This document shows, piece by piece, positions 44,036 to 52,236 of a DNA stretch of 64,000 bases (the stretch's first letter is position 1; each line of letters opens with the position of its first letter). The notes under the pieces were generated by a model. It saw only the letters and a list, made by a program, of their open reading frames with translations, did not search any database and had not been told where the DNA came from. The position numbers and the translations under genes were made by a program. Origin of the DNA: Roseburia sp. (lineage in GTDB: Bacteria; Bacillota; Clostridia; Lachnospirales; Lachnospiraceae); assembly GCA_017937095.1 (NCBI GenBank), contig JAGBEG010000018.1, forward strand, positions 62,001-126,000, in the 5' to 3' direction.

Positions 44036-45652
44036 CTACTGTAAAAGTGAAAGAACGCCCTGTGTAGACTGATTTGCCTGTGCAAGCATAGACTGTCCTG
44101 CCTGTGCAAGGATGTTGTTCTTGGAGTACTCCACCATTTCTTCTGCCATGTCGGTATCACGGATGCGGGACTCTGCTGTCTGTGTATTCTCAGCCGCAGT
44201 GTCAAGGTTGGCGATCGTGTGCTCCAGACGGTTCTGGATTGCACCCATTCTGCCCCGCTGCTCAGATACCTTCTTGATTGCAGCGTCGATTGTAGTTGTA
44301 GCCTTCTGTGCACCTTCCTGCGTGCTTAAGTCTACCTTATTGCCGTCAACGCCAAGCGCCCTTGCGCTCATGTCGTCAAGGGAGAAGCTCATGGTCTGAC
44401 CCTCGTTTGCGCCAATCTGTAAGGTGAGTCCTTCCCCGGAGGAAACGCCGTCATAACCTTCCTGACTCCACATAGCCTTTGTGCTGCCAAGACCTGCACC
44501 TGCTGTATCTCCCATTGTAAGCTGCGTTACTGTAGACGCTCCGCTGGTGGCAAACAATGTATTCGGTTCATCCGGTGTAGCGCCGCTTAACTTGACATCA
44601 AAATCAAATCCAGCCTGCGCAAGAATATCCTCCAGATCCTCTGCCGTATACTCTTTTCCTGCTGCAAGATGAATCGTATATGCCCCTGCAGTAATCCCGT
44701 TCGTTGCACTGTAAGTAATCGCAGTGTCTGTCTCTACTTCCTCTTTCCCTGCCTCTTTATCGAAAGCAAAATCAAAGGTTGTACCATTAAACTCAGCGCC
44801 GTACTTATTTGCAGTAAAGCTAATTGTATTCGCTCCTACAAATCCTGTGATAGTCGCCTCATCGGACACTGCCTTCACACCTGCTGCCGTCCCTGTTCCT
44901 GCTGTAGTTGCCGCATCTGCATTAAAAATACCATTCTTAAGAGTAACCTTCACTTCTGCCGGTGCTCCGCTAGCAGTGCTGTCCTCCTGCTTGGCATTTT
45001 CAATCAGCTCATCGATTTCATCCTGCGTATATACCTTATTGAGGGACAGATTTAACGTTAACGTTTTTCCTGTCGCATCCCAGATTGCAGTCTCCTGACC
45101 AGCCTTTGTCGTTGTCGCAGCCGTCGTCGCAACTTTAATGCCTGCAACATTTGAGGTAACAAGCGCGCCGTCCAGAGTACTATCCACTACTCCGAACTTC
45201 GGACCTGAACCTGTTGTTGCCGTGCTGCCGGATCTGCTTCCGTCAAGCAGCTTCATGGTATTGAACTCCGTTGTCTCGGAGATTCTTGTCAGCTCTTCCT
45301 GAAGCTGTTCAATCTCGTTTTGTACTGCCTCGCGGTCCTCGTCCGTCTCGGTGCCGTTGGCTGCCTGAACAGAAAGCTCGCGCATTCTCTGCAAGATGGA
45401 ATGGGACTCATTGAGCGCACCCTCTGCTGTCTGGATCAGGGAAATACCATCCTGCGCATTATCGGATGCCTTGTTCAGACCGCGAATCTGGCTTCTCATC
45501 TTCTCAGAAATGGAAAGTCCTGCCGCATCGTCTGCTGCACGGTTAATCTTATAACCGGAAGATAACTTCTCGGAAGACTTTGCCTGAAGTCCTGTTGTGA
45601 TTCCCAAGTTTCTGTTTGCGTTCATCGCTGACATGTTGTGCTGTACTACCAT
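44036..45652 (-). CDS. Flagellin
   Basis: This is a 538-residue flagellar filament protein. The conserved N-terminal D0/D1 domain spans about 1-140 ([64 protein letters not shown]). The C-terminal D1/D0 lies at about 455-538 ([42 protein letters not shown]...). The middle (about 150-450) is Thr/Ala/Gly-rich and variable, as expected for the exposed part. GGAGGTAAAAATTT precedes the ATG. It lies just downstream of csrA, and a hairpin with a GGA tip occupies its leader. It is probably a highly expressed major flagellin. Confidence 0.96.
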   Translation of the reverse strand: MVVQHNMSAMNANRNLGITTGLQAKSSEKLSSGYKINRAADDAAGLSISEKMRSQIRGLNKASDNAQDGISLIQTAEGALNESHSILQRMRELSVQAANGTETDEDREAVQNEIEQLQEELTRISETTEFNTMKLLDGSRSGSTATTGSGPKFGVVDSTLDGALVTSNVAGIKVATTAATTTKAGQETAIWDATGKTLTLNLSLNKVYTQDEIDELIENAKQEDSTASGAPAEVKVTLKNGIFNADAATTAGTGTAAGVKAVSDEATITGFVGANTISFTANKYGAEFNGTTFDFAFDKEAGKEEVETDTAITYSATNGITAGAYTIHLAAGKEYTAEDLEDILAQAGFDFDVKLSGATPDEPNTLFATSGASTVTQLTMGDTAGAGLGSTKAMWSQEGYDGVSSGEGLTLQIGANEGQTMSFSLDDMSARALGVDGNKVDLSTQEGAQKATTTIDAAIKKVSEQRGRMGAIQNRLEHTIANLDTAAENTQTAESRIRDTDMAEEMVEYSKNNILAQAGQSMLAQANQSTQGVLSLLQ

Positions 45653-45692
45653 AAATTTTTACCTCCGTGTGATAAATGTTTTTCCGCTTATG

Positions 45693-45731
45693 CGGTTTAT
45701 TCCGGGAATCCGTTCCCGTTATAATAAACCG
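45693..45731 (-). promoter_or_regulatory. Flagellin leader hairpin with GGA in the tip (CsrA target candidate)
   Basis: On the minus strand CGGTTTATT pairs with AATAAACCG, enclosing CGGGAA-CGGA-TTCCCG, so a GGA is displayed in a four-base loop. A second GGA is in the Shine-Dalgarno (CACGGAGG) about 20-30 nt downstream. This is the two-site arrangement known for CsrA control of flagellin mRNA. Confidence 0.65.
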
Positions 45732-45754
45732 AGCCCCTAGGTTAGCCCGGTGTA

Positions 45755-46015
45755 TTACCGTCTGTTGTCTCCTGCGTCTCTTCTCTCCCTTCGCAGAATT
45801 TCCCTGATCTCCCGCTTTGCTTCCTCGGAAATTCCCCGTTCCTTAAAATAAGGGGACGCCGCTTTGTTTTCCCCGGCGGAGCTTCGCGCGATATTGAGTT
45901 CTCTGGGCGCGTCCACCAGCAGATGGATGTTGTTCGACGAACCGCCCGAAAAAATGACGCGGATGTTTTCGCCGATATCAATAAATTCTCCCGGTCTTAA
46001 TGTAAGCTTGAGCAT
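45755..46015 (-). CDS. csrA: CsrA-like translational regulator
   Basis: This 86-residue protein starts MLKLTLRPGEFIDIGENIRV and has the CsrA beta-strand pattern through NIHLLVDAPRELNIARSSA, keeping the APRE-x-x-x-x-R region where the RNA-binding Arg lies. The usual LTRK is LTLR here, and the tail (about 50-86) is longer and basic, so it is divergent. CsrA dimers bind GGA in mRNA leaders and often block flagellin translation; the gene lies about 100 nt upstream of flagellin. No fliW is seen in the window. AGGGAGGTTCGA precedes the ATG. Confidence 0.82.
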   Translation of the reverse strand: MLKLTLRPGEFIDIGENIRVIFSGGSSNNIHLLVDAPRELNIARSSAGENKAASPYFKERGISEEAKREIREILRRERRDAGDNRR

Positions 46016-46085
46016 TCGAACCTCCCTGTTTTGTGTGCCATCCAGTTGAAACCTTTGCAACAATTCTTATAATAAAGTTGCAGAA

Positions 46086-46118
46086 CAATAGAACAGCCGC
46101 GGCGGGGGCTTTCTATTG
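46086..46118. repeat. Inverted repeat between csrA and the recombinase
   Basis: CAATAGAA-C-AGCC (46086-46098) pairs with GGCT-TTCTATTG (46107-46118) in the divergent promoter region. It could be an operator, a recombinase site or a hairpin. Confidence 0.6.
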
Positions 46119-46167
46119 CCATAAATAAACGCACGCGGCATATGACCGCGGCAGAACGGAGGAAAAC

Positions 46168-46755
46168 ATGGGTACAACACAGCCAATTCGTCAAAAAGAG
46201 TCTTTGAAAAAATTCGTGGAATATTATCAGACGGCACATCCCGTGCCCAGGAACTATGCGTTAATTGTGCTTGGCTTATATACGGCGCTTCGCATCAGCG
46301 ACATCCTTAATCTGAAATGGGCGGACGTCTATGATTTTGACACCTCCCGCTACAGGGAACACCTTTTTGTACAGGAGAAAAAGACAGGCAAAAGAACGGT
46401 AATCGCCTTAAATGAACATGTAATAGCCGCACTGGATGCATTTCTTAAGACCAGACCCGGCGTCACAGCCTGCGACTATATTTTTACCAGAAATACAGAC
46501 TACCACACTCCTCTGTGCCGTTCGTCTGCTTTCCGCATCGTAAAGCACGCGGCGGAGGAAGCGCTGCACGAGGAGCACATTAGCTGCCATTCCCTTCGAA
46601 AAACCTTTGGCTATCAGGCGTGGAAGCAGGGAACGCCTCCCGCCCTGTTAATGGACATCTACAATCATTCTTCCTATACCGTCACCAAAAAATATCTTGG
46701 CATCGAGCAGGATGAACGTGACTCGCTCTTCATGCAGATGAATTTCTCGAAGTGA
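46168..46755 (+). CDS. Compact tyrosine recombinase (site-specific integrase)
   Basis: This 195-residue protein is essentially the catalytic domain only. It has Arg in LYTALRISDILNLKW, Lys in EKKTGKRTVI, the HxLR box CHSLRKTFGYQAW, a His in DIYNHSSYTVTKKYLG and the nucleophile Tyr in that same segment. The N-terminal core-binding domain of typical XerC/D or phage integrases is missing, as in small DNA-invertase-type recombinases. ACGGAGGAAAAC sets the start. It is divergent from csrA-flagellin, so it may act on a nearby invertible or integrated site; no target site is proven. Confidence 0.88.
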   Translation: MGTTQPIRQKESLKKFVEYYQTAHPVPRNYALIVLGLYTALRISDILNLKWADVYDFDTSRYREHLFVQEKKTGKRTVIALNEHVIAALDAFLKTRPGVTACDYIFTRNTDYHTPLCRSSAFRIVKHAAEEALHEEHISCHSLRKTFGYQAWKQGTPPALLMDIYNHSSYTVTKKYLGIEQDERDSLFMQMNFSK

Positions 46756-46856
46756 ATGCCATGCAAAGCGCCATGGCAGGGGACTGAAATTTTGAAAGTT
46801 TTTTTATGATAAGGGGTAAAGTTTTTGAAATAGGCTCCGATATAAAATGTGTAAAT

Positions 46857-46895
46857 AAAAAATGCAACATTCTTATAAGGAATGTTGCATTTTTT
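46857..46895. terminator. Strong terminator after the recombinase
   Basis: A 16-bp stem (46857-46872 with 46880-46895) with a 7-nt loop; A-run before and T-run after, so it works on both strands. Confidence 0.93.
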
Positions 46896-47125
46896 ATACA
46901 GCGATTTTATCACATTTCGTAACGCTTGCCATTTCAAGTCTTACGGTATTTTACCACATTTTGTTCTTATTCACATTATTTCAGTGTCAAAACAGTATCA
47001 CGCTACAAGTACATAGCCGCATATTCAGCGGAGCCTCATAGCACCTTGACAATATAATATACTTACCAAGGCAGCCGGTAGGACGGTTCCCATCTGCTCC
47101 AGTCTTGCGAAAGGAGCGATGCCCT

Positions 47126-47212
47126 ATGGTTACATATAGCGATTTATTCACTTTTGTAATTATGATTTGTGCAGTAGTTACTCTTGTCAGTAGCTTTAAG
47201 CACAAGAAATAA
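47126..47212 (+). CDS. Holin-like small membrane toxin candidate
   Basis: This 28-codon frame reads MVTYSDLFTFVIMICA and ends SSFKHKK: one membrane helix and a basic tail. AAAGGAG lies 9 nt upstream. It fits the putative holin-like toxin class (Hol_Tox) frequent in Firmicutes, many of which are type I toxins repressed by an antisense RNA. A hairpin (TAACCGCC 47210-47217 with GGCGGTTA 47238-47245) starts at the stop codon. The flanks 47069-47100 and 47277-47313 are imperfectly complementary, so the mRNA ends could pair. A convergent promoter lies downstream. Confidence 0.72.
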   Translation: MVTYSDLFTFVIMICAVVTLVSSFKHKK

Positions 47213-47321
47213 CCGCCCAGCTCCTGGCTAAAGGTTAGGCGGTTATCTTTGTAACTTATTAACTTTGTTTCATGCCGGAGCAGATAGGTCATGTCTATCA
47301 CCCGGCTGTCTTGCTAAATAT

Positions 47322-47350
47322 ATTATACCTTTTGTTTACCATTTTGTAAA
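47322..47350 (-). promoter_or_regulatory. Antisense promoter facing the holin-like gene
   Basis: On the minus strand: TTTACA (47350-47345), 17 nt, TATAAT (47327-47322). Transcription would start near 47315 and run antisense through the small toxin gene. Confidence 0.75.
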
Positions 47351-47375
47351 CATGCAAAAGTGAAAAACCAGATCA

Positions 47376-48314
47376 TCAGCACGACGGCGCTTCTGTCCCC
47401 TTCCGCAAAGTCTGCAAAACAGGCAGCGCCTCTATACACTCATCCCTGTTTCTTCCATAAATATTGACAGCCAAAAGCTCCCCCTTTGCAAAATAGCCCG
47501 CATAAATGTGGCAGACAGGCAAATTCGCCTCCGTTTCCGTCGTTTCAAAGAATTTCGCACGAAATCCCGGCAGGCTATATCCCTCCGGTTTCATCTGTGC
47601 AGCCTCCGGCGGGATCGTCTGCATAAAAGCCTGTTCCATCACCTTCGCCGGAGCAAGCTTCCCTGCATTTTCTGCGTGAAATGGAGTAATCCGGACTGTA
47701 AGCTCACTTTTCCCCGGAGAAAAAATAATCTCTCCATTCTCCCCCGTCTCCCATTCCCAATTTCCCGGGACGGATATCTGCCAGCCCAGAGGAAGCCTGT
47801 ACTCTGTCCATAGATTCTCCTCGCGCCAACAGTCTTCATTGCTTCCTGTCTCATAGCTTGGACTGGCAATGTGCGGATATTCGGACATTTCCCTGTCATG
47901 CTTCCTTGCCCATGCCTTCGCCGGGGCATATAGGATTGCCTCAAACTCCATATCCTTATCCAGCTTTTTCCTGCCGTCCAGAATTTTATTGTAAAATGCC
48001 CGCCCGTTTATAAGCGCCACGCATCTGGCATAGAGGAAATCATCCCCGGAAAAAAAGCGGTCAGAGCGGTATGTGCGCCTTGCGATCTCCGGCTTATCCA
48101 GCGCATGAAGCAGCTCCGCCATCTTATCCTCAAATACAAAAATCACCTCATCCGGCCATTTCGCCAGATATTGGACCAGCGGCTCCAATATCTGATCGTC
48201 ATCCCCCTGTTTCGACCAGTCGAGTATACTTGTCATAGAAAAGAAATCCAAATCATGCAGGCTTTTTTCATGATACATTTTCCATATTACCGGCGGCAAT
48301 TGTGCCATACTCAT
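47376..48314 (-). CDS. DUF4240-domain protein
   Basis: This is a 312-residue protein. The N-terminal half follows the DUF4240 pattern (VIWKMYHEKSL, DDFLYARCVALINGRAFYNKIL, APAKAWARKH, and PSYETGSNEDCW near residues 150-160). The C-terminal half (from about 170) is a separate beta-rich region with PLGWQISVPGNWEWE. DUF4240 genes often sit near contact-dependent or polymorphic toxin systems as possible immunity or cargo genes, but no toxin is seen here. AAGGAGGAATGAAGTT precedes the ATG. It follows the 48339 gene with a 24-nt gap. Confidence 0.72.
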   Translation of the reverse strand: MSMAQLPPVIWKMYHEKSLHDLDFFSMTSILDWSKQGDDDQILEPLVQYLAKWPDEVIFVFEDKMAELLHALDKPEIARRTYRSDRFFSGDDFLYARCVALINGRAFYNKILDGRKKLDKDMEFEAILYAPAKAWARKHDREMSEYPHIASPSYETGSNEDCWREENLWTEYRLPLGWQISVPGNWEWETGENGEIIFSPGKSELTVRITPFHAENAGKLAPAKVMEQAFMQTIPPEAAQMKPEGYSLPGFRAKFFETTETEANLPVCHIYAGYFAKGELLAVNIYGRNRDECIEALPVLQTLRKGTEAPSC

Positions 48315-48338
48315 AACTTCATTCCTCCTTAAAAGACA

Positions 48339-48818
48339 TCATTTCGTTTCCAGATGAGCTTCATTTAACGTTTCCATGAGGACAGCCTCCGTTTCAAACC
48401 CGGACAGATTTTCCTGTGTCGGCTCTATATAATGGTATCCATCCCGGAGTCCATAAAAACGGATACATCCTGTGTGATTTTCTTCATCGACCGAAACGAT
48501 CAGGTCGAATATCCACTGCGAAAAATCCTCTTCTATCTGCTTTTTTAGTGCCAGATAAGCAGCAATGACTTCTTTCTCCAGCTTTTTCTGATTCTCATCG
48601 GAGAAAAACAGTTCATTGCCCTGCCATTCCAACTCCGTCAGTTTCCTTCCATATTCTATTACCCCATCCACAGGAATCCCACAAAAATTTCCGATTCCCC
48701 AGAACAGGTTTCCGTCCAGCGTTTTCTTCTCCCAGATACGCTGTGTGTAAAATGGCGTTACACCGTTCCTGTATACTCTTGCAAGCAATCGCTCCATGGC
48801 ATAATTACATCTTTTCAT
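48339..48818 (-). CDS. Hypothetical protein paired with the DUF4240 gene
   Basis: This 159-residue soluble protein (MKRCNYAMERLLARVYRNG; GNLFWGIGNFCGIPVDGVIEYG) has no family I recognise. Its size and acidity resemble small immunity proteins. It is probably co-transcribed with the DUF4240 gene 24 nt downstream. Confidence 0.65.
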   Translation of the reverse strand: MKRCNYAMERLLARVYRNGVTPFYTQRIWEKKTLDGNLFWGIGNFCGIPVDGVIEYGRKLTELEWQGNELFFSDENQKKLEKEVIAAYLALKKQIEEDFSQWIFDLIVSVDEENHTGCIRFYGLRDGYHYIEPTQENLSGFETEAVLMETLNEAHLETK

Positions 48819-48839
48819 TTCCGCTCCCTGTCAGCCAAA

Positions 48840-48879
48840 GGGACTGCTTAACCGCCAAAACTGACGATCAAGCAGTCCC
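48840..48879 (-). terminator. Terminator-like hairpin after purD
   Basis: GGGACTGCTT (48840-48849) pairs with AAGCAGTCCC (48870-48879). The T-run is weak, so efficiency is uncertain. Confidence 0.6.
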
Positions 48880-48961
48880 CATTTTGATGCTGCAGACATA
48901 GACGGGAAACCGAAAGAAACACACAGCGCCGTGCTCAATCAGCTTCATCGTATTGCCGCAC

Positions 48962-50239
48962 TCACTTCGCTTCGTCAATGGCTTTCCCGATATCGTGACG
49001 CATGTACTTATTCGCAAAGTCTACCCATTCCGTCGCCTCGTAAGCCTTTGCTCTGGCTTCCTTTAAATCCTTGCCCGTAGCGGTAACGCCAAGCACGCGT
49101 CCGCCGTTCGTAACGATCGTGCCGTCCTCATCGAACTTTGTTCCTGCATGGAAACAGAAATAATCCTCCTTGCCGTCGAACTTCTCCAACCCCTTAATCG
49201 GGAAGCCCTTCTCGTAAGCGACCGGATATCCGTCTGACGCAAGCACGACGCAGACTGCCGCGTTGTCCTCAAACTGTAAATCAATCGTATCGAGCCTGCC
49301 GTCCACGCACGCCTCCATCACGTCGATGATGTCATTCTTCATGCGCGGAAGCACGACCTGTGCCTCGGGATCGCCAAAGCGGGCATTGTACTCAAGTACC
49401 TTCGGTCCATCCTCCGTCAGCATCAGACCAAAGAAAATGACTCCGGTAAACGGTCTTCCTTCTGCCGCCATCGCATCTACCGTCGGCTGATAAATATATT
49501 TCTGACAGAAATCATCGACTTCCTTCGTGTAGAACGGGCTCGGAGAGAAATTCCCCATGCCTCCGGTATTTAAGCCCTGATCGCCGTCCTTTGCGCGCTT
49601 GTGATCCTGTGCGGAGGACATGATCTTAATGGTCTTACCGTCCACGAAGGAGAGCACAGATACCTCACGGCCTGTCATGAACTCCTCCACGACCATCGTG
49701 TTTCCGGCTGTACCGAACTTCTTGTCCTCCATGATTTCCTTGACGCCTGCCTTCGCCTCCTCTAAGGTGTTGCAGATCAGAACGCCCTTGCCGAGCGCCA
49801 GTCCGTCCGCCTTTAAGACGATCGGCATCTTCGCAGTCTCCAGATATTTCAATGCTTCCTCTGCGGAAGTGAAATTCTCATAAGCCGCTGTCGGAATGTT
49901 GTATTTCTTCATGAGATCCTTGGAAAATGCCTTGGAGCCTTCCAGAATCGCGGCATTCTTGCGCGGTCCAAATACCTTTAAGCCCTCTGCCTCAAATGCA
50001 TCCACGATACCGCCGACTAACGGATCGTCCATACCGATGATGGTAAAATCGATTGCCTTTTCCTTCGCAAATGCTACGAGCTTATCGAACTCCATCGCAC
50101 CGATCGGAACACACTCTGCCAAAGCCGCAATTCCTGCATTTCCCGGCGCGCAATAAATCTTATCCACGCGCGGGCTCTTCGCTACACTTGTCGCAATCGC
50201 ATGCTCGCGTCCGCCGCTTCCTACTATTAATACCTTCAT
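48962..50239 (-). CDS. purD: Phosphoribosylamine-glycine ligase
   Basis: This is a 425-residue ATP-grasp enzyme (GAR synthetase). The N-terminal VLIVGSGGREHAIATSV and FGPRKNAAILEGSKAFSKDLM are family hallmarks. The ATP-grasp core includes IVLKADGLALGKGV, and the C-terminal active-site region is LEYNARFGDPEAQVVLPRM. It joins glycine to phosphoribosylamine in purine synthesis. GAAGGAGGAATCAG fixes the start; longer in-frame starts to 50350 are spurious. It is last in purM-purN-purD. Confidence 0.96.
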   Translation of the reverse strand: MKVLIVGSGGREHAIATSVAKSPRVDKIYCAPGNAGIAALAECVPIGAMEFDKLVAFAKEKAIDFTIIGMDDPLVGGIVDAFEAEGLKVFGPRKNAAILEGSKAFSKDLMKKYNIPTAAYENFTSAEEALKYLETAKMPIVLKADGLALGKGVLICNTLEEAKAGVKEIMEDKKFGTAGNTMVVEEFMTGREVSVLSFVDGKTIKIMSSAQDHKRAKDGDQGLNTGGMGNFSPSPFYTKEVDDFCQKYIYQPTVDAMAAEGRPFTGVIFFGLMLTEDGPKVLEYNARFGDPEAQVVLPRMKNDIIDVMEACVDGRLDTIDLQFEDNAAVCVVLASDGYPVAYEKGFPIKGLEKFDGKEDYFCFHAGTKFDEDGTIVTNGGRVLGVTATGKDLKEARAKAYEATEWVDFANKYMRHDIGKAIDEAK

Positions 50240-50313
50240 CTGATTCCTCCTTCTTCGCAATGTTTCTGACATGGGAAAAACGTCCAGCTTGCGATGGGCG
50301 TTTTCCTGCTTTT

Positions 50314-50940
50314 TTATTCTTTTATTGTTACATGTCCGTCTGTTACGCACACTTTACCGTTAGCAATCAGATCGATCGCCTTCGGCAAAATGATCCACTC
50401 CGCCTGCTCCATGACACGGCGCTGCAATACTTCCGGGGTATCTCCCTCGCACACCTCGACCGGCTTCTGTAAGATAATCGGTCCCGTATCCGTTCCCTCG
50501 TCTACGAAATGGACCGTCGCCCCCGTGACCTTCACGCCGCGTGCAAGCGCACCCTCGTGTACCTTTAGTCCGTAAAAGCCTGTTCCGCAGAAAGACGGAA
50601 TCAGCGACGGATGAATATTGATGATGCGATTGCGGTACTGCGCGATCATTTCCGGCGGAATCACCACAAGGAAACCTGCCAGCACGACAAGATCCACCTG
50701 ATAGGCGTTGAGCCTGTCCAGAAACGCGGTATTGAACGCCGCGCGGCTCTCATACTCCTTCGGGGAAATGCAAATCGCCTCCACGCCGTGCTTTGCGGCG
50801 CGCTCTAAGGCATAAGCGCCCGGATTATTGCTGATAACGACCTCTACCTTTGCATTTGTAATCTTTCCCGCATCGATTGCATCCAGAATCGCCTGAAGGT
50901 TCGTTCCGCCTCCAGACACCAAAACCGCCAGCTTTAGCAT
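50314..50940 (-). CDS. purN: Phosphoribosylglycinamide formyltransferase
   Basis: This 208-residue GART uses 10-formyl-tetrahydrofolate to formylate GAR. Motifs: AVLVSGGGTNLQAILDA, LAGFLVVIPPEMI, the catalytic Asn/His segment RIINIHPSLIPSF and HFVDEGTDTGPIILQ. It overlaps the purM end by 7 nt, so it is coupled to it; purD follows after 74 nt. Length is normal. Confidence 0.96.
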   Translation of the reverse strand: MLKLAVLVSGGGTNLQAILDAIDAGKITNAKVEVVISNNPGAYALERAAKHGVEAICISPKEYESRAAFNTAFLDRLNAYQVDLVVLAGFLVVIPPEMIAQYRNRIINIHPSLIPSFCGTGFYGLKVHEGALARGVKVTGATVHFVDEGTDTGPIILQKPVEVCEGDTPEVLQRRVMEQAEWIILPKAIDLIANGKVCVTDGHVTIKE

Positions 50941-51959
50941 AAGGTCACTCCTTTTTCGCCGTCCTTGATCTCTCCGATGATATACGGAGTATCTCCGGCT
51001 TCCTTAATAGCCGCCATTGTCTTATCCACATCTGCCGGGTTCACAGCAAGCACCATACCGATACCCATATTGTAGGTATTGTACATCATCTGCTCCGCCA
51101 CGTTGCCCTCGCGCGCCATCATCTTAAAGATTGCCGGAACCTCGTAGCTGTCCTTCTTAATTACAGCATGTTTGCCCTCCGGAAGCATACGCGGAACATT
51201 CTCATAGAAGCCGCCGCCTGTGATATGGCTGCATGCCTTCACTGTAACGCCTGCCTCCTTGATGGAACGCAGCGCCTTTACATAAATTCTTGTCGGAGCG
51301 AGAAGCGCCTCGCCAAGCGTTGTGCCAAGCTCATCAAAATGTGTATTTAACGTCTCTGCATCCATGCGGAAAATCTTGCGCACCAGAGAAAAGCCGTTGG
51401 AGTGTACGCCGGAGGACGCCATACCGATCAGCACATCCCCTGCCGCCAGATCCTTACCTGTAATAATATCCTTCTCGTCCACGATTCCCACGGAAAAGCC
51501 CGCAAGATCGTATTCGTCTTCCGGCATCAGTCCCGGATGCTCTGCGGTCTCTCCGCCGATCAGAGCGCAGCCTGCCTGCTTGCAGCCCTCTGCAACACCG
51601 CTTACGATCGTCGCAATCTTTTCAGGATAATTCTTGCCGCAGGCAATATAATCTAAGAAAAATAATGGCTCACCACCGGCGCATGCAATATCATTGACGC
51701 ACATTGCCACGCAGTCGATACCGATCGTATCGTGCTTGTCAAGAAGAAACGCCAGCTTCACCTTGGTTCCGCAGCCGTCTGTTCCCGATACCAGCGTAGG
51801 CTTTTCCATCTCCTTAAAGCGCTCCATGGAAAATGCACCGGAAAATCCGCCAAGCCCGCCTAACACCTCCGGGCGCATGGTTCCCTGCACATACTTCTTC
51901 ATCAACTCTACTGACTTGTATCCTGCCTCGATATCAACGCCGGAATTTTTGTAATCCAT
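50934..51959 (-). CDS. purM: Phosphoribosylformylglycinamidine cyclo-ligase
   Basis: This 341-residue AIR synthetase has LVSGTDGCGTKVKLAFLLDKHDTIGIDCVAMCVNDI, ALIGGETAEHPGLM and the C-terminal ACSHITGGGFYENVPRML. It closes the imidazole ring to AIR, the substrate that PurE (58607-59107) later carboxylates. It is first in the purM-purN-purD operon, with a promoter at 52133-52162 and GGGAGGATTACAT before the ATG. Confidence 0.96.
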   Translation of the reverse strand: MDYKNSGVDIEAGYKSVELMKKYVQGTMRPEVLGGLGGFSGAFSMERFKEMEKPTLVSGTDGCGTKVKLAFLLDKHDTIGIDCVAMCVNDIACAGGEPLFFLDYIACGKNYPEKIATIVSGVAEGCKQAGCALIGGETAEHPGLMPEDEYDLAGFSVGIVDEKDIITGKDLAAGDVLIGMASSGVHSNGFSLVRKIFRMDAETLNTHFDELGTTLGEALLAPTRIYVKALRSIKEAGVTVKACSHITGGGFYENVPRMLPEGKHAVIKKDSYEVPAIFKMMAREGNVAEQMMYNTYNMGIGMVLAVNPADVDKTMAAIKEAGDTPYIIGEIKDGEKGVTLC

Positions 51960-51988
51960 ATGTAATCCTCCCTGTTTTCCGAAGGAAA

Positions 51989-52093
51989 CTATGACTCAGC
52001 TTGTTGCGTTTCTGCCTTGCAGGTGCAATGTCCAGCAAGCTGCACCGGATTTCCTTCTATGCTCTGTGCCTCCCGGCATACAATTTCCGCCAT
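51989..52093 (-). other. 34-codon frame in the purM leader
   Basis: An ATG at 52093 opens a frame MAEIVCREAQSIEG ending in TAG at 51989, within the 5' untranslated region of purM. There is no ribosome site. It may be chance, a leader peptide or a fragment. Confidence 0.25.
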
Positions 52094-52132
52094 GCCGGTA
52101 TGGATGGCGCTTCCTGCTGACCATCCATGTAT

Positions 52133-52162
52133 AGTATAGCTTTAAATCCGTATATTTTCCAA
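52133..52162 (-). promoter_or_regulatory. Promoter of purM-purN-purD
   Basis: On the minus strand: TTGGAA (52162-52157), 18 nt, TATACT (52138-52133). Confidence 0.65.
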
Positions 52163-52236
52163 TTATATATTATAATCTGTTTTATTAGATTATCTTATAT
52201 ATTCTTTTACTATTTTTCGTTTTTCTAATAAATTAT

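Noticed and set aside
45653-46160. Sigma-28 type flagellar promoter before flagellin or csrA
   Set aside because: No TAAA plus GCCGATAA-like pair with correct spacing was found on the minus strand. A GCCGATAT stretch near 45971 is on the plus strand inside csrA.
46987-47301. Minus-strand frame of about 104 codons
   Set aside because: It lies antisense to the holin-like gene. Although it follows the antisense promoter, its product has no protein-like features, and an RNA antitoxin explains the promoter better.
51960-52140. Possible purine riboswitch before purM
   Set aside because: I looked for the conserved purine-aptamer loops and paired helices and did not find them. Only a promoter and an unstructured leader are visible.
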